Positions 30,701 through 38,599 of a stretch of DNA of 64,000 bases are shown in pieces (within the stretch, counting starts at the first letter, position 1; each line of letters begins with the position of its first letter). A program made the position numbers and the translations under genes. Below the pieces are notes generated by a model that saw nothing but the letters and a program-made list of their open reading frames with translations, had not been told where the DNA came from and ran no database searches. This DNA is from Pseudonocardia sp. HH130630-07 (GTDB taxonomy: Bacteria > Actinomycetota > Actinomycetes > Mycobacteriales > Pseudonocardiaceae), in NCBI RefSeq assembly GCF_001698125.1, contig NZ_CP013854.1, forward strand, positions 124,001 through 188,000. The letters run 5' to 3'.

Positions 30701-31219
30701 CGCTCCCGGCGGGACCGGGCCGGAGGGGCCTCCGAAGCTGCCGAAACCGCCGCCGTCCCCCGCCCACGGTGTCCGGCCGGGCTCGCGCCGGGGCAGGTCG
30801 CCGCCGTTGCGGGTGGGCGGCTCGCGGTGCGCGGACGGGTCGCCGTTCACCGGCTCCGGGCCGGACGGGCCGGCATCCGGCTCACCGCTGCGCGACGTCC
30901 CGTTCGGCACCGGGCGCGGTCCCGGCTGCCCGCCGTGGGTGTAGGGGTCCCAGCCGGTGCCGGGCAGCCGCTGCGGGCCGCCGGACGACGGGACTGCCGG
31001 CTCAGCGGACCCCGGCTCCGCCCCGGGGCCGGGCGCGTGGCCCTGCGGGGTGCCGGGGACGGCGTCCTCCGGCTGCACCGGGGAACGCCCGTACGCCGCG
31101 GGACCCATGGTCGGCCGGCGGGGGCCGCCGCCCGCACCCGGCCCGGCGGCACGACCGTCGCGGCCGGTGCCGCCGTCACCCGTGCCACCGGCGCCGCCGG
31201 TCTGATCCGTGCCCGTCAC
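27710..31219 (-). CDS. murG: MurG glycosyltransferase with giant N-terminal P/G/Q-rich extension
   Basis: MurG transfers GlcNAc from UDP-GlcNAc to lipid I at the inner membrane face, giving lipid II. The catalytic part is complete: residues from about 813 to 1169 run from LSVVVAGGGSAGHIEPALAVADAI through VVVGFGGFVSLPAYLGA, VFGGSQGSRTLNQAI and GRSGMTTVAELTAVGLPAVYVP. Preceding it in the same uninterrupted frame are about 812 residues of low complexity: an acidic/Gly/Pro/Ala part, then a Q-P-G repeat part with blocks such as QPGQAQPGQPP and FQPG. The GTG at 31219 has GAGGGG upstream and lies 58 bases after ftsW, which supports the long start. An in-frame GTG at 28918 would give an ordinary 402-residue MurG but has no ribosome site. 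Family members are usually 360-410 residues. Confidence 0.85.
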   Translation of the reverse strand: MTGTDQTGGAGGTGDGGTGRDGRAAGPGAGGGPRRPTMGPAAYGRSPVQPEDAVPGTPQGHAPGPGAEPGSAEPAVPSSGGPQRLPGTGWDPYTHGGQPGPRPVPNGTSRSGEPDAGPSGPEPVNGDPSAHREPPTRNGGDLPRREPGRTPWAGDGGGFGSFGGPSGPVPPGAMPPGSLFTPSGPRDHGPGGDAAQPATPPTGVPGGPDPQRGTHPTDPQARPEAPASPGARESAPQDGAAGPTPQNGPAPQDGPSPQDEVSAADSPDSPDVRADAAADGAQVSADGPTPSRAPGEQPAEDAPDASREARDPGAASPADRTTDQDPGQDRPGADRGTGTGTGTEDTTRVRPPAAEAAGPGTPVPDSRDTAALSTTGPRGLPVAPPPPYGAVPNGGLAHGGGRPGNGHQDPGHDRATPAAEQQPPAADSRPDGAPDQHRQGDPQPGRAEGTGARPASGPETPAPQNQPRHPGAGPHPGRQPGPGQAGGSGSPGQPGPAWPLPGQMSPGPFQPGPAEPGRSGPQQPARTPGQFQPGQAPTHPGVARPGRPEQQHPGQARPFQPAAGAPPQAGQQPGPAQAGPSWPDQPQQGRFYPGQAQPGQFYPRQPQPGPFQPGPFQPGQPQPGEAHQGQAQPGQPPQSGQAQQPGQPPQPGQAQQLGQAQQQGQPQQQGQPQQQGQPQQPGQAQLGQPQQGQSQPGQGQPGPFQPAQFQPGHGQPGQGQPGPGQPARPGQFQPGQPQPAQFQPGESQPGQPQPGQAQPGPGAWSPPVAHPGGPGGPQPAVPGGPGAPDAHGTRAFPPATTRPAGEQSPAPVPGGLSVVVAGGGSAGHIEPALAVADAIRRLAPGARVTALGTEKGLDTQLIPARGYPLELIPPVPLPRKPSADMLKLPGSVRGAVKRVREVLEAAEADVVVGFGGFVSLPAYLGARNRVPIVVHEANARAGLANKVGARFAAAVCTAVPGTGLANEEVVGMPLRRSITTLDRAALRPEARTHFHLPPHGPVLLVFGGSQGSRTLNQAIAEALPALTERGISVLHAYGRDGTPADPRPGYVALPYIDRMDLAYASADVVLGRSGMTTVAELTAVGLPAVYVPLPHGNGEQALNARPVVQAGGGKLVPDEDLDGERALDELVPMLTDPDLALAMGRRARAAGHGEADERIARIVMEVAGR
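28930..29480. repeat. Imperfect repeats coding QPGQ-type blocks in murG
   Basis: Degenerate 15- to 30-base repeats rich in GGCTGG and CCCGGCTG steps (plus-strand reading), encoding Q, P, G and A on the minus strand. Nearly all third codon positions are G or C, as expected of translated DNA here. Recombination between units would change the protein length in steps of whole codons. Confidence 0.75.
29187..29240. repeat. Three tandem 18-bp units
   Basis: Unit GGTTGGCCCTGCTGCTGC at 29187-29204, repeated exactly at 29205-29222 and with one change at 29223-29240. It encodes QQQGQP three times on the minus strand. The unit is a multiple of three, so copy-number change keeps the murG frame. Confidence 0.85.
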
Positions 31220-31276
31220 GCTCTCGTGCCCCTCGCGTCGTCCGACTTCATCCGCTCCCGCGTCGCGGGAGCATCC

Positions 31277-32560
31277 TCAGCGCGCCGCCCACCGTGACGC
31301 CGGTCCCGGCGCCCGGTAGGGCTGCGGCAGCGGCAGGCGCAGCAGCTTCGCCACGCGCCCCTGCCCGTGTTTCCGGAGTGCGGCGATCGCCTCCGGTTCG
31401 TGCCTGGCCGCGTTCGTCAGCAGCCCGAACAGGAACATCGTCACCACCAGCGACGTACCGCCGGAGGAGATCAACGGCAGCTGCAGGCCGGTCACCGGCA
31501 GCAGCCCCACGACGTACCCGATGTTGATCGAGGCCTGGATGACCATGCCCGCGACCGAGGTCGCGACCACGATCCGCAGCCACGGATCGGTGTTGCGTGC
31601 CGCGATCCGCATGCCGGTGTAGGCCAGGGTCGCGAACAGGCCCAGCACCGCGAACGCCCCGACCAGACCCAGCTCCTCACCGATGATGGCGAAGATGAAG
31701 TCGTTGTGGGCGTTCGGCAGGTAGTCCCACTTGGCGCGGCCCTGCCCCAGACCGACGCCGAACAGGCCGCCGTCGGCCAGCGCGTAGAGCGCCTGGGTGG
31801 CCTGGTAGGCCGGGCCCAGCGGGTCGGCGGTGGCGGGCGAGAGGAACGCGGTGATCCGGCTGGCCCGGTAGCCCGCGGTGAGGCCGAGCAGCACCGCACC
31901 GGCCAGGCCACCGCCGGCGATCAGGGCGAGCAGCTTCACCGGGGCCCCGCCGAAGTACAGCAGGGCCAGCATCACGATGCCGACCGAGATCGTCATGCCC
32001 AGGTCCGGCTGCAGCACCAGCAACGTGAAGATCACCAGCGTGACCGGGACGACCGGGCTCAGCGCGTGCTTCCAGCGGTGCATCACCGCCCGGCGCGCGA
32101 CCAGGACGTGCGCGCCCCACAGGGTCAGCGCGATCTTCACCATCTCCGACGGCTGCAACGACACCGGCCCGAGGGCGAACCAGGACCGGGCACCGCCACG
32201 GACCGCGCCGATCCCCGGGATCAGCACCGCGACCAGCGCGACGAGCCCCACGATCAGCAGGGCGGGCGCGGACGCCCGCAGCACCCGTGGCGGCACCCGC
32301 AACCCGACGTAGAACAGCACCAGCCCGACCCCGCAAAACATCAGCTGCCGGGTGAACACCGAGTAGGCCGAGCCGGTCGAGACCGACGACGCGGACAGCA
32401 CCATGACCAGCCCGAACAGCGTCAGCAGACCCCAGACGCCGAGGACCAGGTGCAGCGAGGTGAGCGGGCGGCGCAGCCAGCGCCGCAGCCGTCGTACCCC
32501 GCCCTGGACGCCGGCCACGGCGGCCTGGCCCGCGGTGCGGTCGGGCGTCGCCGGGCTCAT
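31277..32560 (-). CDS. ftsW: Peptidoglycan polymerase FtsW (SEDS family)
   Basis: Integral membrane SEDS glycosyltransferase of 427 residues that polymerises lipid II at the septum with FtsI. Ten membrane segments are visible after a short basic N-terminus. Signatures are RSWFALGPVSLQPSEMVKIAL, LVLQPDLGMTI, PNAHNDFIFAIIGEELG (catalytic Asp region) and LPLISSGGTSLV. The start ATG at 32560 overlaps the murD stop in an ATGA motif. RodA is the related elongation enzyme; placement between murD and murG identifies this one as FtsW. Confidence 0.96.
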   Translation of the reverse strand: MSPATPDRTAGQAAVAGVQGGVRRLRRWLRRPLTSLHLVLGVWGLLTLFGLVMVLSASSVSTGSAYSVFTRQLMFCGVGLVLFYVGLRVPPRVLRASAPALLIVGLVALVAVLIPGIGAVRGGARSWFALGPVSLQPSEMVKIALTLWGAHVLVARRAVMHRWKHALSPVVPVTLVIFTLLVLQPDLGMTISVGIVMLALLYFGGAPVKLLALIAGGGLAGAVLLGLTAGYRASRITAFLSPATADPLGPAYQATQALYALADGGLFGVGLGQGRAKWDYLPNAHNDFIFAIIGEELGLVGAFAVLGLFATLAYTGMRIAARNTDPWLRIVVATSVAGMVIQASINIGYVVGLLPVTGLQLPLISSGGTSLVVTMFLFGLLTNAARHEPEAIAALRKHGQGRVAKLLRLPLPQPYRAPGPASRWAAR

Positions 32561-34026
32561 CGGCCGGCTCCGCCGGGAACGGGACCGAGCCCGGCGACCG
32601 CCGCGGCGAACGCGTCGCCGCGGTGCCCGTAGTCGCGGAACTGGTCCATCGACGCGGCCGCCGGTGCCAGGAGCACGACGTCGCCGGGCCGGGCGAGCTC
32701 GGCCGCGTACCGGACCGCGAGCGGCATCGGATCGGGCCGGGCGGGATCCTGCAGGTCGGAGGACACCATCGGGCCATCGTGACCCGCGGCGACCTCACGG
32801 ACCGGGAGGCCGGGCGCGTGTCGGCCGAGCGCGTCGACGATCGGCGCCCGCTCGGCCCCGATGACGACGATCCCCGCGAGCCGGGACGCGTGTGCCGCGG
32901 CGAGCCTGCCCAGCTCGTCCGGCGCGACCCCCTTGAACAGGCCGCCGACCACCCACACCGTGCGGGCACCCGGACGCCGGGCCGCGATCGCCGACAGTGC
33001 GGCGTCCGCGGCGTGCGGATTCGTGGCCTTGGAGTCGTCGAGGTAGGTCACACCGGCGTGCTCGCCGACCGGGGCGCTGCGGTGCGGGCCCGGGGTGAAC
33101 CCCGCGAGCGCCGCCGCGATGTGGACGGGGGCGACGCCGTGGGCCCTGGCGAGCGCGGCGGCGGCCAGCGCGTCGGTGACGCCCGGTGGCCCCGCCGGTA
33201 CGACGGCGTCGGCGGCGAGCAGCTCGCCGCGGCCGAACGCCCGGTCGACGAGCATCCCGTCGACGACGCCGAGCTGGTCGGGCCCCGGCTCGCCGAGCGT
33301 GATCCCGACCCGGCGGGCGGCCGGGCTGCGGCCCAGCAGCCGGGCGGCGACCGGATCGTCGACGCCCGCGACCGCGACCGCGCCGGTCAGCGCGCGGGCC
33401 TTCGCCGCGGCGTAGCCGTCCGGGCCGCCGTGCCAGTCCAGATGGTCCGCGGCGACGTTGAGCACGACACCGGCGGCGGGCCGGACCGACGGCGACCAGT
33501 GCAGCTGGAAGCTCGACAGCTCCACGGCCAGCACCTCGGGCCCGGGTTCCGGTTCGGTCACCGCGCTCACGACCGGGTAGCCGATGTTGCCGCAGGCGAC
33601 CGAGCGCGATCCGGCCGCGGCGAGCACGGCCGCCAGCATCTCGGTGGTGGTCGTCTTGCCGTTGGTGCCGGTGACGACCAGCCACGCCGGCGGCGACGGC
33701 CGTCGCGCCGCGAGCCGCCAGGCCAGCTCCGGCTCCCCGATCACCTCGCCACCGGCGGCCGCGACCGCGGACACCAGCGGGTGCCCCGGCGGCCGCCCCG
33801 GCGACGTGACGACGGTGCGGACCCCGGCCGGCAGTCCGTCCTCACGCCACGGCCGGACCCCGTCGGGCAACGTCTCCAGCGCGGCCGGGCGGTCGTCGGA
33901 GACCAGCACCGACGCGCCCGCGTCGCGCAGGGCGACGGCGCTCGCGATCCCGGAGATCCCCGCCCCGGCCACGAGCACCGTCCGGCCCGCGACGCCGGCG
34001 GGGTCGTCCGGGTCCCGGCCCGTCAC
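32557..34026 (-). CDS. murD: UDP-N-acetylmuramoyl-L-alanine-D-glutamate ligase
   Basis: Cytosolic ligase of 489 residues adding D-Glu to UDP-MurNAc-L-Ala. The N-terminal Rossmann part begins [16 protein letters not shown]. The ATP loop is [15 protein letters not shown] near 135, and the C-terminal domain has [12 protein letters not shown] and [12 protein letters not shown] at 34026 overlaps the mraY stop (GTGA) and is preferred over an in-frame ATG at 34050 that would overlap mraY by 28 bases. It is coupled to ftsW downstream. Confidence 0.96.
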   Translation of the reverse strand: MTGRDPDDPAGVAGRTVLVAGAGISGIASAVALRDAGASVLVSDDRPAALETLPDGVRPWREDGLPAGVRTVVTSPGRPPGHPLVSAVAAAGGEVIGEPELAWRLAARRPSPPAWLVVTGTNGKTTTTEMLAAVLAAAGSRSVACGNIGYPVVSAVTEPEPGPEVLAVELSSFQLHWSPSVRPAAGVVLNVAADHLDWHGGPDGYAAAKARALTGAVAVAGVDDPVAARLLGRSPAARRVGITLGEPGPDQLGVVDGMLVDRAFGRGELLAADAVVPAGPPGVTDALAAAALARAHGVAPVHIAAALAGFTPGPHRSAPVGEHAGVTYLDDSKATNPHAADAALSAIAARRPGARTVWVVGGLFKGVAPDELGRLAAAHASRLAGIVVIGAERAPIVDALGRHAPGLPVREVAAGHDGPMVSSDLQDPARPDPMPLAVRYAAELARPGDVVLLAPAAASMDQFRDYGHRGDAFAAAVAGLGPVPGGAGR

Positions 34027-35093
34027 GGCGATCCCGATGCCGCGAGCCATTCGCTGTAGAAGATCCCGAGCCCCATCGCCGCACAGATCGCGGCCAGCAG
34101 CCAGAACCGGATGATGACGGTCGTCTCCGCCCATCCGGCCAGCTCGAAGTGATGGTGGAAGGGGGCCATCCGGAACAGCCGTCGGCGGGCGGTGCGGAAC
34201 ACCACGATCTGCAGCGAGACCGACAGCGCCTCGACCACGAACACCCCGCCGATCACGACCAGGAGCAGCTCGGTCCTGGTCACCATCGACAGCCCGGCGA
34301 GCAGGCCGCCGAGGGCGAGCGACCCGGTGTCGCCCATGAAGATGCGTGCCGGGGCGGCGTTCCACCACAGGAACCCGATGCAGCCGCCCATCGCGGCCGC
34401 GGCGACCACACCGACGTCGAGCGGGTCCCGGACCTCGTAGCAACCGGCGGCCGCGTCGACCGCGCAGTTGTTGCGGAACTGCCAGAACGCGATGATCACG
34501 TAGGTGCCGAGCACCATCGCCGCGGTGCCGGCCGCGAGACCGTCGAGACCGTCGGTCAGGTTCACCGCGTTCGACCAGGCCGCGACGATGAGGTTGCAGA
34601 GCAGCACGAACCCGACGACCCCGAACGCCAGCACCGGGATGTCCCGGACGAACGACAGGCTCTCCGAGGCCGGGCTGAGGTTGCGCTCGTTGGCGAAGCG
34701 GACCGCGAGGACGCCGAAGACGGTCGCGGTCAGCACCTGTCCGACGATCTTCGACGTCTTGTTCAGGCCGAGGTTGCGCTGCCGCCGGATCTTGAGGAAG
34801 TCGTCCAGGAAGCCGACGACGCCGAGCGCGGTGGTCAGGAACAGCACCAGCAGCGCCGAGGCGCTCATCGGGTCCGGGGTCAGCAGGTGCGATCCCAGGT
34901 AGCCGACCCAGATCGCGATGAGGATCGCGACGCCGCCCATCGTCGGTGTGCCCCGCTTGGACTGGTGGCTCTGCGGCCCCTCCTCCCGGATCTCCTGGCC
35001 GAAGCCCTGCCGGGCGAAGAACCGGATCAGGTAGGGCGTGAGCAGGATGGAGACCGAGAGCGCGAGGCCCGCGGCGATGAACAGTCCCCTCAC
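34023..35093 (-). CDS. mraY: Phospho-N-acetylmuramoyl-pentapeptide transferase
   Basis: Integral membrane enzyme of 356 residues that joins the UDP-MurNAc-pentapeptide to undecaprenyl phosphate, forming lipid I. About ten membrane helices are visible. Active-site blocks are [28 protein letters not shown] (the Asp-Asp pair), [15 protein letters not shown] and the C-terminal [16 protein letters not shown] at 35093 overlaps the murF stop in a GTGA motif. It is the target class of several nucleoside antibiotics. Confidence 0.97.
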   Translation of the reverse strand: MRGLFIAAGLALSVSILLTPYLIRFFARQGFGQEIREEGPQSHQSKRGTPTMGGVAILIAIWVGYLGSHLLTPDPMSASALLVLFLTTALGVVGFLDDFLKIRRQRNLGLNKTSKIVGQVLTATVFGVLAVRFANERNLSPASESLSFVRDIPVLAFGVVGFVLLCNLIVAAWSNAVNLTDGLDGLAAGTAAMVLGTYVIIAFWQFRNNCAVDAAAGCYEVRDPLDVGVVAAAAMGGCIGFLWWNAAPARIFMGDTGSLALGGLLAGLSMVTRTELLLVVIGGVFVVEALSVSLQIVVFRTARRRLFRMAPFHHHFELAGWAETTVIIRFWLLAAICAAMGLGIFYSEWLAASGSP

Positions 35094-36601
35094 CGGCGGG
35101 CCAGCCCCTCGGTCGCCGAGCCCAGCAGGCCGGCCGCGACCCGCTCCAGCCCGGCCGCGCGCGAGGCCTTCACGAGCACGACGTCACCGGGTTCGAGCGC
35201 ACCGCGCAGGAGTTCCAGCGCCGCCGCGACGTCGTCGACGTGCTCGGCGCCCGGCCCGTAGCCGGGACTGCCGACGGCCACCACCCGGCCGACACCCGCG
35301 GCGTCCGCGACGTCGACCAGCTCGGCGTGGGCCGCGTCGGCGTCGGCACCGATCTCCCCCATCGGGCCCAGCACCGCCCAGGTGCGGCGCTGCGGACCGG
35401 CGACCGACACGAGTGCGGACAGCGCGGCGCGCATGGCCTCGGGGTTGGCGTTGTAGGCGTCGTTGACGACCGTGACGCCGTCCGCCCGGTCGGTGACCTC
35501 CATCCGCCAGCGCGACGCCGGCTCCGCGGCCGACAGCGCCCGCGCGATCTGCTCCGGCGTCCCGCCCAGCTCCAGCGCGACCGCCGCCGCGGCGAGCGCG
35601 TTCGGGACCTGGTGCGCACCGACCAGCCGCAGCGTGACCGGTGCCGATCCGGCCGGGGTGACCAGCCGGAACGTCGCACGGCCCGCGACCAGCGTCTCGT
35701 CGCACGCCCGGACGTCGGCGTCGGCCGACCGCCCGAACGTGACCACCCGGGCCGGGGTACGGCTGCGCATGGCGAGGACGAGCTCGTCGTCGGCGTTGAG
35801 GACGGCGACCCCGCCGCGGGACGGCCCGGACGGGTAGCTGGGCAAGTCACCGGGGGGCAGCGCCTCGACCAGCTCGCCCTTCGCGGCGGCGATCCCGGCC
35901 CGGGAGCCGAACTCACCCAGGTGCGCCGAGCCGACGTTGAGCACGACGCCGATCCGCGGCGGCGCCACCGCGCACAGGTCGGCGATGTGGCCGGCCCCGC
36001 GGGCGGAGAACTCGAGCACGAGGTGCCGGGTCGACGCGTCCGCCCGCAGCGCCGTCCACGGCGTCCCGAGCTCGTTGTTGAACGACTCCGGCGGGGCGAC
36101 CGTGCGGCCCAGCGGGGACAGCACGGCGGCCAGCAGGTCCTTGGTGGAGGTCTTGCCGGCGCTGCCGGTCACCCCGACCACGGCCAGCCCCGGCAGCGCG
36201 CCCAGCACGTGCCGGGCCAGCCGGCCCAGCCCGGCGAGCACCGCGGCGCCCCGGCCGTCCGGGTCGACGGCGCCGAGGTAGGTGTGGGAGTCCCGGCGCT
36301 CGATCGGCGGGACGACGACGGCGGGTGCGTCGACCTCCCGCCCGGCCAGCACCCCGGTCGCGCCACGGGCCACCGCGGCGGCGGCGAAGTCGTGGCCGTC
36401 GGCCCGGGCACCCGGCAGCGCCAGGAACAGGGCCCCCGGGCCGACCGCCCGCGAGTCGAACTCGACGCTCGTGACGGTCGCCGCAGCGGCCTCAGCAGGC
36501 TCGCCGGACGGGTCCGCGGCGCCGGCCGGCGGGGGGCCGGGCACCCGGTGCAACCGGCCGCCGGTCACCGTGGCCACCTCGGCCAGGGTCATCTCGATCA
36601 T
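35090..36601 (-). CDS. murF: UDP-MurNAc-tripeptide D-alanyl-D-alanine ligase
   Basis: Ligase of 503 residues adding the D-Ala-D-Ala dipeptide. An N-terminal substrate domain ([18 protein letters not shown]) is followed by the ATP loop [17 protein letters not shown] near 140 and the motif [14 protein letters not shown]-terminal domain has [15 protein letters not shown] and [12 protein letters not shown]. The ATG at 36601 ([10 protein letters not shown]) gives the canonical N-terminus. It is 55 bases downstream of murE. Confidence 0.96.
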   Translation of the reverse strand: MIEMTLAEVATVTGGRLHRVPGPPPAGAADPSGEPAEAAAATVTSVEFDSRAVGPGALFLALPGARADGHDFAAAAVARGATGVLAGREVDAPAVVVPPIERRDSHTYLGAVDPDGRGAAVLAGLGRLARHVLGALPGLAVVGVTGSAGKTSTKDLLAAVLSPLGRTVAPPESFNNELGTPWTALRADASTRHLVLEFSARGAGHIADLCAVAPPRIGVVLNVGSAHLGEFGSRAGIAAAKGELVEALPPGDLPSYPSGPSRGGVAVLNADDELVLAMRSRTPARVVTFGRSADADVRACDETLVAGRATFRLVTPAGSAPVTLRLVGAHQVPNALAAAAVALELGGTPEQIARALSAAEPASRWRMEVTDRADGVTVVNDAYNANPEAMRAALSALVSVAGPQRRTWAVLGPMGEIGADADAAHAELVDVADAAGVGRVVAVGSPGYGPGAEHVDDVAAALELLRGALEPGDVVLVKASRAAGLERVAAGLLGSATEGLARR

Positions 36602-36656
36602 CGTCCGATCGCCTCCACCGGGTCCGTCCGTCCTCCCGCCGTCCTGCGTGTGGTCG

Positions 36657-38321
36657 TCATGAGATCGCCCGGATCGCCGTGTCCAGCTCGTCCGCGTCGT
36701 CGAACGGGTACTTGACGCCGTGTACCTCCTGGCCGGTCTCGTGGCCCTTGCCCGCGATCACGACGGCGTCACCGGGGCGGGCCGAGCGCACCGCGTGCAC
36801 GATCGCACTACGGCGGTCGCCGACCTCGACCACGTCCCCCCTGGCCGGCTCCTGCAGCGCCCCGTCGAGCACGGCGCGCCGGATCGCTCCCGGCTCCTCG
36901 CCGCGCGGGTTGTCGTCGGTCACGACGAGCAGGTCGGACCGGACCGCGGCGGCGGCGCCCATCAGCGGGCGCTTGCCGGTGTCCCGGTCCCCGCCGCAGC
37001 CCAGCACGGTGATGATCCGGGCGTGCGGCTCGACCTGGGCGCGCAACGCGTCCAGCAACGCGGCGACGGCGGCCGGCTTGTGCGCGTAGTCGACGACGCC
37101 GAGCCACGGCTGCCCGGCGTCGACGCGCTGCATCCGGCCCGGCACGGACAGCCGGGCGAACCCGGCCGCCGCGGTCTCCGGGCCGATGCCGTCGGCGTCC
37201 AGGCAGGCCAGCGCGACGAGCGCGTTCGCGACGTTGTACCGGCCGGGCAGGGCCAGCGTGACCGCCTGGGCCAGGCCACCGGGGCCGACCGCGGTGAAGG
37301 TCTGGGTGCCGTCCGGGTGGGCGGTGAGCTCGCGGACCGTCCAGGTGGCCCGGGAGCCCGACGCCGACGGGTCGGCGCTGACCGTGACCGCGTCCGGGTG
37401 CCGGGCGGCGAGCCGGCGGCCCCACTCGTCGTCGACGCAGACGACGCCGTGCCGGGCGGCCTCGACACCGCGCCCGCCACCGCCGAACAACCGGGCCTTC
37501 GCCTCGAAGTAGTCGGTCATCGTCGGGTGGAAGTCCAGATGGTCCTGGGACAGGTTGGTGAAGGCGCCCACCGCGAACCGCGACCCGCCGACGCGGCCCA
37601 TCGCGAGCGCGTGGCTGGACACCTCCATCGCGACGTCGGTGACGCCGGCCTCGACCATCACCGCGAACAGCGCCTGCAGGTCGGGGGCCTCCGGGGTGGT
37701 GAAGGCGCTCGCCAGCGCCCGCGGCTCGGCGCCGGGGACCCGCACCCGGGTCCGCACCGTGCCGAGCAGACCGGTGGCCCGCCCGGCGGCGGCCAGCCCC
37801 GCCTCGATGAGGTGGCCGACGGTCGTCTTCCCGGAGGTGCCGGTGACGCCCAGCACCCGCAGCCGGGCGGTCGGCTCGCCGTAGACCGCCGCCGACACCG
37901 GGCCCAGCACCTCGCGCGGGTCCGGGTGCACCAGCACCGGGAGCCGGGAGTGCCGGACCTCGGGGCGGTCGGCGCCGTCCGGGTCGGTGAGGACGGCCGC
38001 GGCGCCCCCCGCGATCGCCTGCGCGGCGAAGTCGGCCCCGTGCACGCGGGCACCCGGGACGGCCGCGAAGAGATCACCCGGCCGGACCGAACCGGCCCGC
38101 AGGGTGACACCGGTCACGGTGTGCCCGCCGGTCGCGGCGTCGAGCAGCGGACCGGGGCCGGCACCGGCCGTGCGTGGGTTCAACAGGGCACCGGAGAAGC
38201 GCCCGAGCAGGGCGATGTCGACCGGACGGACCGCCTCCGGTCGATCGGGGAGCCGGTCGCGGGTCATCGGCCGGGTCCCGTCCTCGGCGCCGGGGGCGTA
38301 CGCAGCGTGGACGTCGGGCAC
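36657..38321 (-). CDS. murE: UDP-MurNAc-L-Ala-D-Glu-meso-diaminopimelate ligase
   Basis: Ligase of 554 residues adding the third stem-peptide residue. The ATP loop is LGVTGTSGKTTVGHL. The substrate loop contains TDDNPRGEEPG; the DNPR motif marks enzymes specific for meso-diaminopimelate, so the wall is DAP-type. The GTG at 38321 is chosen because TAATCT stands 8 bases upstream, suggesting a leaderless message. An ATG at 38267 would give 536 residues and is a real alternative, since neither start has a clear ribosome site. The gap of 278 bases after ftsI and this -10 suggest that murE starts its own transcript within the cluster. Confidence 0.95.
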   Translation of the reverse strand: MPDVHAAYAPGAEDGTRPMTRDRLPDRPEAVRPVDIALLGRFSGALLNPRTAGAGPGPLLDAATGGHTVTGVTLRAGSVRPGDLFAAVPGARVHGADFAAQAIAGGAAAVLTDPDGADRPEVRHSRLPVLVHPDPREVLGPVSAAVYGEPTARLRVLGVTGTSGKTTVGHLIEAGLAAAGRATGLLGTVRTRVRVPGAEPRALASAFTTPEAPDLQALFAVMVEAGVTDVAMEVSSHALAMGRVGGSRFAVGAFTNLSQDHLDFHPTMTDYFEAKARLFGGGGRGVEAARHGVVCVDDEWGRRLAARHPDAVTVSADPSASGSRATWTVRELTAHPDGTQTFTAVGPGGLAQAVTLALPGRYNVANALVALACLDADGIGPETAAAGFARLSVPGRMQRVDAGQPWLGVVDYAHKPAAVAALLDALRAQVEPHARIITVLGCGGDRDTGKRPLMGAAAAVRSDLLVVTDDNPRGEEPGAIRRAVLDGALQEPARGDVVEVGDRRSAIVHAVRSARPGDAVVIAGKGHETGQEVHGVKYPFDDADELDTAIRAIS

Positions 38322-38599
38322 AGCGCAGGAGATTACCGACCCGCGGGCGTCGCACCCGCCACCGGTTCCGCTGTTCCGGCCGCCGGGCGACCGCTCGCGG
38401 GCGGCGTCGCGACGGACGGTGGGACCGGCGTCACCGTACGGCCGTACGACGACACCGATACGTCCATCCGGCGCAGGCTCGCACCCGGTGGGCGGCGGGC
38501 CGGTGCCGGTGCCCGTCCCGGACGGGGTAGCCCGGACGGGTGGACGGTGCCCGGTACCGCCCGACGCACACCGGCGACACCCGGTCGCACCGGCCGGGG
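38322..38599. promoter_or_regulatory. ftsI-murE intergenic region with murE promoter
   Basis: The minus-strand -10 TAATCT is at 38330-38335. A perfect 14-bp palindrome CGTACGGCCGTACG sits at 38435-38448. A small hairpin CCCGTC-CCG-GACGGG at 38512-38526, about 75 bases after the ftsI stop, could attenuate read-through. No small gene was seen. Confidence 0.45.

Noticed and set aside
27764..31297. 1177-codon open frame opposite murG
   Set aside because: Antisense of the repeat-rich frame; Leu/Arg-rich product with no domains, whereas the minus frame is continuous with the MurG core.
38333..38590. 85-codon minus-strand frame between ftsI and murE
   Set aside because: No ribosome site, it spans the palindrome and hairpin, and the product is low-complexity Pro/Arg/Ala.
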